Part shown: piece by piece, positions 1 through 5,069 of the stretch
Position numbering within the stretch: the stretch's first letter is position 1
Layout: each line of letters begins with the position of its first letter
Source: Lysobacteraceae bacterium
GTDB lineage: Bacteria > Pseudomonadota > Gammaproteobacteria > Xanthomonadales > Xanthomonadaceae
Length of the DNA stretch: 7,216 nucleotides
Direction: 5' to 3'
Assembly: GCA_004173415.1 (NCBI GenBank)
Contig: SEHC01000092.1
Location: forward strand, 1 to 7,216
The notes under the pieces: model-generated
Database searches by the model: none
Seen by the model: only the letters and a program-made list of their open reading frames with translations
Told to the model about the DNA's origin: nothing
Position numbers and translations under genes: made by a program

Positions 1-1460
1 GGGTCGAACCGACACCGGTCGCCGCGCCGCGCCTGCTGGCCTGGTCCCGCGAAACCGCCGCGCTGCTGGGAATGGATGCCACCGATATCGCCAGCCCCCG
101 GTTCGCCCGGGTCTTTGCCGGCAATGAGCTGTTGCAGGGCATGCAGCCGCACGCCGCCAACTACGGCGGCCACCAGTTCGGAAGCTGGGCCGACCAGCTC
201 GGCGATGGCCGGGCCATTTCGCTAGGCGAGGCGATCAATGCCGCCGGGCAGCGCTGGGAGCTGCAACTCAAGGGCGCCGGCCCCACCGCGTACTCGCGCC
301 ATGCCGACGGCCGCGCGGTCCTGCGCTCCTCGATCCGGGAATTCCTGTGCAGCGAGGCGATGCACCACCTGGGGGTGCCCACCACCCGCGCGTTGAGCCT
401 GGTCGCCACCGGCGAGCCGGTGGTCCGCGACATGTTCTACGACGGCCGCCCCAGCCCCGAGCCGGGTGCCATCGTCTGCCGGGTCGCGCCGTCGTTCCTG
501 CGCTTTGGCAACTACGAGCTTCCCGCCTCGCGCGGTGAAACCGGTCTCTTGCGGCAACTGGTGGACTTCACCTTGCGCCGCGACTTTCCGGAACTAGAGG
601 GACGCGGCGAGGACCTGTACGCGCGCTGGTTCGCCAGCGTCTGCGAACGGACCGCGGTCATGGTCGCGCACTGGATGCGGGTCGGCTTCGTGCACGGGGT
701 GATGAACACCGACAACATGTCGATCCTGGGGCTGACCATCGACTATGGCCCCTACGGCTGGATCGACGACTACGATCCGGACTGGACGCCCAATACCACC
801 GACGCGCAGGGCCGGCGCTACCGGTTCGGATGGCAGGCGAAGATCGCCTACTGGAACCTGACCCGACTGGCCGCTGCGCTGGCGCCGCTGTTCGCGGGCG
901 CCGAACCCCTGCAGGCGGGCCTGCAGCGTTACCGGGAAGTCTACGCGGCGGCCGAACGCGACAATATCGCGCGCAAGCTCGGTCTGTCGGAGTGCCACGA
1001 CGAGGACGTCGCGCTGATGGAAGACCTGCACGGCCTGCTGCATGCCGGCGAGGTCGACATGACGATCTTCTTCCGCAACCTGTCCTTGGTCGACATGGCC
1101 GCGCCCGGGCTCGCCCCGCTGGCCGACGCTTTCTACGACCCGGGCAAGCGCAACGCGCTGGAGGCGGGCATCGTCGACTGGCTGCGGCGCCATGCGCGCC
1201 GGGTGTCGACCGATCCGCTGGACGCGCAGGCGCGCAAAGCCAGGATGGACGCGGCAAATCCGCGCTTCGTGCTGCGCAATTACCTGGCCCAGGAAGCGAT
1301 CGACCGGGCCGAAGCCGGCGACGAAGCCGCGATCATGGAGCTGCTCGAAGTGATGCGCCGTCCTTACCAGGAGCAGCCCGGCAACGAGCGTTTCGCCCGC
1401 CGGCGGCCGGACTGGGCGCGGGATCGCGCCGGTTGCTCGATGCTGTCCTGCAGTTCCTGA
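1..1460 (+). CDS. selO: SelO family protein adenylyltransferase (YdiU/UPF0061), 5'-truncated by window edge
   Basis: SelO is a pseudokinase-fold enzyme that binds ATP in a flipped orientation and transfers AMP to Ser/Thr/Tyr of target proteins; it is linked to redox homeostasis. The reading frame is open from nt 3 (485 visible codons). An ATG at 72 exists, but the conserved N-terminal stretch PTPVAAPRLLAW lies upstream of it, so the true start is outside the window, probably about 25-30 codons away. Numbering from the first visible codon, I see the nucleotide-binding Lys90 (LQLKGAG), Glu113 (SSIREF), catalytic Asp237-Asn238 (HGVMNTDN) and metal-binding Asp247 (IDYGPY). All match residues known from the Pseudomonas syringae enzyme. 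The C-terminus is SCSS, with Cys483 third from the end where animal SelO carries selenocysteine. The loop that in the E. coli enzyme holds the disulfide partner Cys (FICNHSD) reads WTPNTTD here, with no Cys. Identification is very secure; in vivo targets are unknown. The gene converges on dbpA, with 39 bases between the stops. Confidence 0.96.
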   Translation, partial: VEPTPVAAPRLLAWSRETAALLGMDATDIASPRFARVFAGNELLQGMQPHAANYGGHQFGSWADQLGDGRAISLGEAINAAGQRWELQLKGAGPTAYSRHADGRAVLRSSIREFLCSEAMHHLGVPTTRALSLVATGEPVVRDMFYDGRPSPEPGAIVCRVAPSFLRFGNYELPASRGETGLLRQLVDFTLRRDFPELEGRGEDLYARWFASVCERTAVMVAHWMRVGFVHGVMNTDNMSILGLTIDYGPYGWIDDYDPDWTPNTTDAQGRRYRFGWQAKIAYWNLTRLAAALAPLFAGAEPLQAGLQRYREVYAAAERDNIARKLGLSECHDEDVALMEDLHGLLHAGEVDMTIFFRNLSLVDMAAPGLAPLADAFYDPGKRNALEAGIVDWLRRHARRVSTDPLDAQARKARMDAANPRFVLRNYLAQEAIDRAEAGDEAAIMELLEVMRRPYQEQPGNERFARRRPDWARDRAGCSMLSCSS

Positions 1461-1499
1461 GCGGGCATCCGCGCGGCGGTGCGGCGCGATACGGCCCGG

Positions 1500-2879
1500 T
1501 CAGATCCTGCGCACGCGGAAGTTGCGGCCCTTGATCTTGCCGGCGTTGAGCCGGGCCAGTGCGTTGCCAGCCTGGGCACGCTGCACCGCGACGTAGGAGC
1601 GCGTGGCGAAGATCGCGATCTTGCCGATCGCCGCAGCCGGCAGGCCGGCGTCGCCGGTGAGCGCGCCGAGGATGTCGCCGGGACGGAGCTTGTCGGTCTT
1701 GCCGGCATCGATGCGCAGGGTCTCCATGGCTGCCCGGGGCGGTTGCTGCGGGCGGGCGTCGGCCAGCGGCGCGCGCGCCCATCGCAGTGGCTGCCCCTGC
1801 AGCGACTCCAGCGCATGGGCGCGGCCGATCTCGCGCGGAGTGACCAGGTTGAGGACCGTGCCGCTGCGGCCGGCGCGCGCGGTGCGGCCGCTGCGATGCA
1901 CGTAGGTGTCGGTATCGGTGGGCAATTCGTAATTGACCACCACTTCCAGCTCGTGCACGTCCAGGCCGCGGGCCGCCACGTCGCTGGCCACCAGCACGTT
2001 GCAACTGCGGTTGGCGAACTGCACCAGCACTTCATCGCGGTCCCGTTGCTCCATGTCGCCATGCAGGGCCAGCGCGGTGAAACCGAACTGCTGCAGGGAG
2101 TTGGCCACCTCATCCACGTCCCGGCGCGTATTGCAGAACACCACCGCCGATTCGGGGCGGTGCAGCAGCAGCAGCCCGGCCAGTGCCTTCTGCTTCTGCG
2201 ACAACTCCACCTCGTGGAAGATTTCCTCGATGTCGAGCCGGCTGTCGCTGCCTTCCACCGTGACTTCCAGCGGATCGCGCAGCACGCTGCGGCCGATCTC
2301 GCGGATCGCGTCGGGGAAGGTGGCCGAGAACAGCAGGGTCTGCCTGTCCTTGGGCGTCTTGCCGGCGATTTCGCGGATCGGCTCCTCGAAACCCATGTCC
2401 AGCATGCGGTCGGCCTCGTCCAGCACCAGGGTGCGCACACCGCCCAGGTGCAGCGCTTTCTTGCGCGCCAGTTCCTGGATGCGACCGGGGGTACCGACCA
2501 CCACGTGCGGATCATGTGCTTCCAGCGACGCCAGTTGCGGCCCCAGCGGCATGCCGCCGGTCAGGATCAGGATCTTCAGGTTGGGTACGCCGCTGGCCAA
2601 CCTGCGTAGCTGCTTGGCGACCTGGTCGGCGAGCTCGCGGGTCGGGCAGAGGACCAGCGCCTGGGCGCGGATCAGGGCGGGGTCGAGGTTGTGCAGCAGG
2701 CCCAGGCCGAAGGCCGCGGTCTTGCCGCTGCCGGTCGGCGCCTGTGCGATGACATCGCGCCCGGCCAGGATCGCAGGCAGGCTCTGCGACTGGATGGCGG
2801 TCATTTGCCCATAGCCGCAGGCTTCCACGCCCTGCGCCAGTCCGGGTGAGAGTTGCAGGATGCTGAAGTCTTCGCTCAT
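1500..2879 (-). CDS. dbpA: ATP-dependent RNA helicase DbpA (DEAD-box)
   Basis: A 459-residue DEAD-box helicase, the usual DbpA length. In E. coli this protein is activated by hairpin 92 of 23S rRNA and acts in late 50S assembly. Motifs in order: Q-motif region around 5-33 with AIQSQ, Walker A APTGSGKT at 47-54, PTREL 79-83, LTGG 106-109, TPGR 130-133, VLDEADRM 152-159, SAT 185-187, VVFCNT 246-251, ASDVAARGLD 298-307 and HRSGRTARAG 328-337. After a short linker, residues about 386-459 (from METLRIDAGK to the final GRNFRVRRI) form the RRM-like DbpA RNA-binding domain, which separates it from RhlE, SrmB and CsdA. The start at 2879 gives MSEDFSILQLSPG, the normal family beginning; an in-frame ATG at 2933 adds 18 unconvincing residues. 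No Shine-Dalgarno precedes 2879, which fits a leaderless message (see the promoter entry). The gene lies downstream of, and on the same strand as, the RNase/barstar unit, but a terminator candidate separates them. Confidence 0.96.
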   Translation of the reverse strand: MSEDFSILQLSPGLAQGVEACGYGQMTAIQSQSLPAILAGRDVIAQAPTGSGKTAAFGLGLLHNLDPALIRAQALVLCPTRELADQVAKQLRRLASGVPNLKILILTGGMPLGPQLASLEAHDPHVVVGTPGRIQELARKKALHLGGVRTLVLDEADRMLDMGFEEPIREIAGKTPKDRQTLLFSATFPDAIREIGRSVLRDPLEVTVEGSDSRLDIEEIFHEVELSQKQKALAGLLLLHRPESAVVFCNTRRDVDEVANSLQQFGFTALALHGDMEQRDRDEVLVQFANRSCNVLVASDVAARGLDVHELEVVVNYELPTDTDTYVHRSGRTARAGRSGTVLNLVTPREIGRAHALESLQGQPLRWARAPLADARPQQPPRAAMETLRIDAGKTDKLRPGDILGALTGDAGLPAAAIGKIAIFATRSYVAVQRAQAGNALARLNAGKIKGRNFRVRRI

Positions 2880-2884
2880 GCGAC

Positions 2885-2913
2885 ATGATCGCCAGTTGCG
2901 CCCGCCGGGGCAA
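2885..2913 (-). promoter_or_regulatory. Candidate dbpA promoter, possibly leaderless
   Basis: Reading the minus strand, TTGCCC (2913-2908) and GATCAT (2890-2885) are separated by exactly 17 bases. Each matches the sigma-70 hexamer consensus at four of six positions. The -10 box ends 5 bases before the dbpA ATG, so transcription would begin at or next to the start codon. This agrees with the absence of a Shine-Dalgarno. Four-of-six matches occur by chance, so this is only a candidate. Confidence 0.25.
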
Positions 2914-2948
2914 TCGATGAGTCGCGGTGGCATGCGCAGGGAGGCAGG

Positions 2949-2986
2949 AAAATCCGCCTTTCCAGGCAGCCGATGAAAAGCCGGAT
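2949..2986 (-). terminator. Intrinsic terminator candidate of the RNase/barstar unit
   Basis: On the minus strand, beginning 8 bases after the barstar stop codon, ATCCGGCTTTTC (2986-2975) can pair with GGAAAGGCGGAT (2963-2952). This gives a 12-position stem with one G-G mismatch, one T-G wobble and an 11-base loop. It runs directly into TTTT (the first T belongs to the stem) followed by CC. The U tract is short, but position and direction are right for ending the RNase/barstar transcript before dbpA. Read on the plus strand it lacks a T tract, so it would act one way. Confidence 0.6.
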
Positions 2987-2993
2987 GCGCGGT

Positions 2994-3431
2994 TCAGTCC
3001 TCGAGTTCTACGAAATCCTTCTCCCGCAGCGCCAGGAACGCCCAGAACGGGACCTCGCGCGCGGCCCAGGCGTTGCTGGCTTCGTCCAGCACGCTGACCA
3101 GGGTGTCGAAATCCGCTTCATCGACGCTGTGCATTTCGCCGGCGCCGTCGAACAGCAGCACGTAGCCTTGCCCGGGAAGCCATTGCAGGTCGCGCAGGCT
3201 GTCGGAGAGCGCATCCCAGTTGCGCCCGGCCGACATCGGGAAATCCAGCGCCACGGCAATGCGCAGCAGCAGCGTGGCCTTGTTGCGACAGCCCATCAGG
3301 TCGATATGCCGGGACAGCAGCCCCGCGTCGCGGCTTGCGGCGCCGAGCACGTCGAGGTCCTGCGTGGTCACGAAGAACACGCCCGCGCGAGTGGGATCTT
3401 CCAGCCCCAGGTCGAAGCCCGAATCAGTCAT
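2994..3431 (-). CDS. Barstar family ribonuclease inhibitor
   Basis: A 145-residue cytoplasmic protein with no signal peptide or membrane segment. Residues about 48-95 carry the barstar signature: CRNKATLLLRIAVALDFP, then GRNWDALSDSLRDL. By alignment from memory with Bacillus barstar, Asp73 and Asp77 correspond to the barnase-contacting Asp35 and Asp39, and Glu117 probably to Glu76; the two Tyr before the loop (29 and 30) are Ser and Ala here. It is longer than the 89-residue Bacillus protein, with an extra N-terminal segment of about 25-40 residues. The ATG overlaps the stop of the upstream RNase gene as ATGA, and an AGGTG ribosome-binding site lies 5 bases before it (3441-3437), inside the RNase gene. 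The inferred job is to bind and silence the neighbouring RNase when it is in the cytoplasm. Family membership is secure; pairing with this RNase is inferred from adjacency and matching families. Confidence 0.92.
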   Translation of the reverse strand: MTDSGFDLGLEDPTRAGVFFVTTQDLDVLGAASRDAGLLSRHIDLMGCRNKATLLLRIAVALDFPMSAGRNWDALSDSLRDLQWLPGQGYVLLFDGAGEMHSVDEADFDTLVSVLDEASNAWAAREVPFWAFLALREKDFVELED

Positions 3432-3943
3432 CTGGGCACCTGCAGCGTGCGGAACGAGTCGTAGTGGTCGTCGGTGTAGTAGTAGACCTCGGGCGGTTGC
3501 CCGCCGGTGACGATGCGGCGCGCGCCGCGGTGGCCCAGTCCGGGCGTCTGGACGGTGTACTCGCGGTAGTAACCACGCGGGTGCGCCGGCAGGCGCTTCT
3601 CGCGGTTGCCGAACACCGCGCCATCCTGCGGATGCGGGAACGGACCGCCGCGGGCGATCAGGTCCAGGGTCTTGCCGACTTCGGCCGGCAACCCGTCGGT
3701 TGCGGTGCCAGGCTGGGCCGCGGGCCGGCTGCCGGAAGCGGAAGCGGGGTCGGGCAGCGGCAGCGGCTTGCTCAGTGTGTCGCGGTCGGTGTCGACGACC
3801 GGCGCTTCTGCCTGGTTCGCCACTCCCTGCTCGTTGCGCTGTTGCCAGATGAACCAGCCGGCCAGCAACACGGCCAGCACCAGCGTGATTAGTCCGGGCC
3901 TGCGCAGGCCGGATTGCCGGCGGGATCTTGAACGACGGCTCAT
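3428..3943 (-). CDS. Exported/membrane-anchored guanyl-specific ribonuclease (RNase Sa/barnase/N1 family)
   Basis: A 171-residue precursor. Residues 1-16 are strongly basic, 17-33 form one hydrophobic segment (LITLVLAVLLAGWFIWQ), 36-95 are a Pro/Ala/Asp-rich linker, and about 91-171 are a microbial ribonuclease domain closely resembling Streptomyces RNase Sa. Recalled alignment puts the catalytic Glu54/Arg69/His85 triad at Glu128 (YYREYT), Arg143 (GARRIV) and His160 (TDDHYDSF), with Arg139 matching Arg65. The guanine-recognition loop GNRE is at 112-115. The enzyme should cleave RNA after G outside the cytoplasm. The hydrophobic segment could be a signal peptide (possible cut after GVA, residue 42) or an uncleaved anchor; the flanking charges make me favour an anchor. 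The protein has no Cys, so it lacks the RNase Sa disulfide. The start MSRRSRS at 3943 was chosen because it precedes the export segment tightly; it has no Shine-Dalgarno and overlaps the stop of a small upstream ORF. In-frame ATGs at 4051 and 4168 would bury the export signal. Confidence 0.9.
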   Translation of the reverse strand: MSRRSRSRRQSGLRRPGLITLVLAVLLAGWFIWQQRNEQGVANQAEAPVVDTDRDTLSKPLPLPDPASASGSRPAAQPGTATDGLPAEVGKTLDLIARGGPFPHPQDGAVFGNREKRLPAHPRGYYREYTVQTPGLGHRGARRIVTGGQPPEVYYYTDDHYDSFRTLQVPR

Positions 3944-4008
3944 CGGTCGGCGCTGCGCATGCGAAGGTGGTGAGGGGAACACGATGCCGGGTGCGGATTC
4001 GGCTGCAT
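3940..4008 (-). CDS. Candidate 22-residue leader ORF coupled to the RNase start
   Basis: ATG at 4008 opens a 22-codon frame (begins MQPNPHPASCS, ends RMRSADR) whose TGA stop (3942-3940) overlaps the RNase ATG (3943-3941) as ATGA. It is preceded by GAGGAA (4020-4015), with 7 bases between AGGA and the ATG. This is the best ribosome-binding site on the minus strand of this region, whereas the RNase start has none. The peptide resembles nothing I know and has no obvious membrane or metal-binding pattern, although it is rich in Pro and His. The frame is not in phase with the RNase, so this is not an N-terminal extension. Inference: ribosomes load here and reinitiate at the RNase. Short ORFs ending on a start codon can arise by chance, so existence is uncertain. 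Confidence 0.4.
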   Translation of the reverse strand: MQPNPHPASCSPHHLRMRSADR

Positions 4009-4014
4009 GGGGGT

Positions 4015-4020
4015 TTCCTC
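4015..4020 (-). promoter_or_regulatory. Ribosome-binding site GAGGAA for the leader ORF
   Basis: GAGGAA on the minus strand complements the 16S anti-Shine-Dalgarno and sits at good spacing before the ATG at 4008. It is out of reach of the RNase ATG, 72 bases further on, so if it is used it drives the leader ORF and only indirectly the RNase. Confidence 0.5.
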
Positions 4021-4214
4021 GGGGGAAGGAGCGCCGGAAGCGGGCCTGCATGGTCTCGCGGGTATCCCCGCCAGTAAAGTGCCGACGCCATCCAGCAGGG
4101 ATGCAGTGCGGCAGAAGTTCAGCAAATGCCGCGCTTCCCATGCGCGCTGGCGGCAGCTCCGACGGCATGCGATTGGACGTAGTCCACCGCCGGGTCTGCC
4201 AATCAGCCGATCAC
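4021..4214. other. Non-coding stretch between the EEP hydrolase gene and the leader/RNase unit
   Basis: About 190 bases with no gene I can support on either strand. It should hold the RNase-unit promoter, but I could not pick convincing hexamers. No intrinsic terminator with a T tract follows the EEP hydrolase stop, so read-through from the carboxypeptidase/EEP unit is possible. Two small dyads are visible: TGGAC-GTA-GTCCA at 4174-4186, and GCGGG-TATC-CCCGC at 4058-4071. Either could be a hairpin in the 5' leader or a protein site; neither is strong. Confidence 0.4.
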
Positions 4215-5069
4215 CTAGTCGGCCGCGGCGAACCCCAAGGACACGAGCACGCCGCGGTGATCCGAAGCCCAGATGCCTCTCTCGTCGGGATGTTCGAACA
4301 GCAGGGTCGCGGACAGGGGCCGGAAAGCCTCACCCTGGAAGAACACGTGGTCGATGCGCCGCGGGGGGTGATAGGCCGGATTCAGCGTGCTGCCTTCGAT
4401 GCCATCCAGGTCCGGACGCAGGCTGGACCATGCATCGCCGAAATGCCGACGCAGCGGCCCTAGTTCCGGCGCGTCGGCGGCTGCATTGAAATCGCCGGCG
4501 ACGAGGCTGGGAACCTTTCCGGAAGTCGCATCCAGGTACTCGGCCAGGTCATCGACCTGGACCTTGCGTATCGCGCCGCCATCCTCGGTCCAGTGCAGGT
4601 GGGTGACGTAGACATTCACCGGGTGGCCCTGCAGGTCGATGCGCAGGAAAGCGGCAGTGCGGCTATCGTCCATCGGCCGCAGCCGCTTCTGCCCGCGCGC
4701 CAGGATGCGATGCCGGGTCAGCATGGCGTTGCCATAGCGGGTGCGGCTGCCGGGCGCATCGGTGCTGGCGAAATACCAGCGATAGCCCAGCTGTTCGGCC
4801 AGCCAGCGTGCCTGGTTGGGTACGCGGTCGTTCTCGATGACTTCCTGCAGGGCGATCACATCGGCTTGCAGGCGTTGCAGTTCGCGCACGATTTGGACGC
4901 GTCGCGCCGGCCAGTCGTCCTTGTCGTGGTACAGGTTGAGGGTGACGACCTGCAAGGCCGGCACCTCCCCGACGTGATCGGCCGCGGCCGGCGCGGCCCT
5001 GGCAATGCCCAGCAACGCCAGCCACAACAGCGCGGCGCTGCCCAGGCAGGCGATCGTCCTGGTACTCAT
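4215..5069 (-). CDS. Exported endonuclease/exonuclease/phosphatase (EEP, DNase-I fold) family hydrolase
   Basis: A 284-residue protein with a Sec signal peptide: short basic start, hydrophobic 6-22, and ARA-AP cleavage expected after residue 25. Catalytic landmarks of the metal-dependent EEP fold are all present: Asn45 (TLNLY), Glu76 (LQEV), the RYGNAMLTR strand 111-119, His157 (THLHW), Asp193 and Asn195 (GDFN), Asp240-His241 (RIDHVF) and Asp270-His271 (SDHRG). The enzyme should therefore be an active phosphodiesterase or phosphomonoesterase outside the cytoplasm. The family includes DNase I-like nucleases, sphingomyelinases and inositol phosphatases, and the sequence alone does not fix the substrate. 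The ATG overlaps the stop of the carboxypeptidase gene as ATGA and has no Shine-Dalgarno of its own, so translation probably depends on reinitiation. The frame stays open far upstream through the carboxypeptidase gene; that extension is a GC-rich shadow. Confidence 0.92.
   Translation of the reverse strand: MSTRTIACLGSAALLWLALLGIARAAPAAADHVGEVPALQVVTLNLYHDKDDWPARRVQIVRELQRLQADVIALQEVIENDRVPNQARWLAEQLGYRWYFASTDAPGSRTRYGNAMLTRHRILARGQKRLRPMDDSRTAAFLRIDLQGHPVNVYVTHLHWTEDGGAIRKVQVDDLAEYLDATSGKVPSLVAGDFNAAADAPELGPLRRHFGDAWSSLRPDLDGIEGSTLNPAYHPPRRIDHVFFQGEAFRPLSATLLFEHPDERGIWASDHRGVLVSLGFAAAD

Noticed and set aside
1470..1488. Hairpin CGCGC-N9-GCGCG between the convergent selO and dbpA stops
   Set aside because: The 5-bp stem has a 9-base loop and no T tract on either side. 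It could help termination, but it is no better than chance in GC-rich sequence.
1479..2609. 376-codon plus-strand ORF antisense to dbpA
   Set aside because: DbpA motifs account for the whole region on the minus strand; the antisense product shows no domain.
3896..3943. Twin-arginine (Tat) signal in the RNase N-terminus
   Set aside because: There are many Arg residues but no S/T-R-R-x-F-L-K pattern before the hydrophobic segment; a Sec signal or anchor is simpler.
3944..4168. N-terminal extension of the RNase from ATG at 4168 or 4051
   Set aside because: It would place 36-75 unpatterned residues before the basic/hydrophobic export segment, and neither start has a ribosome site.
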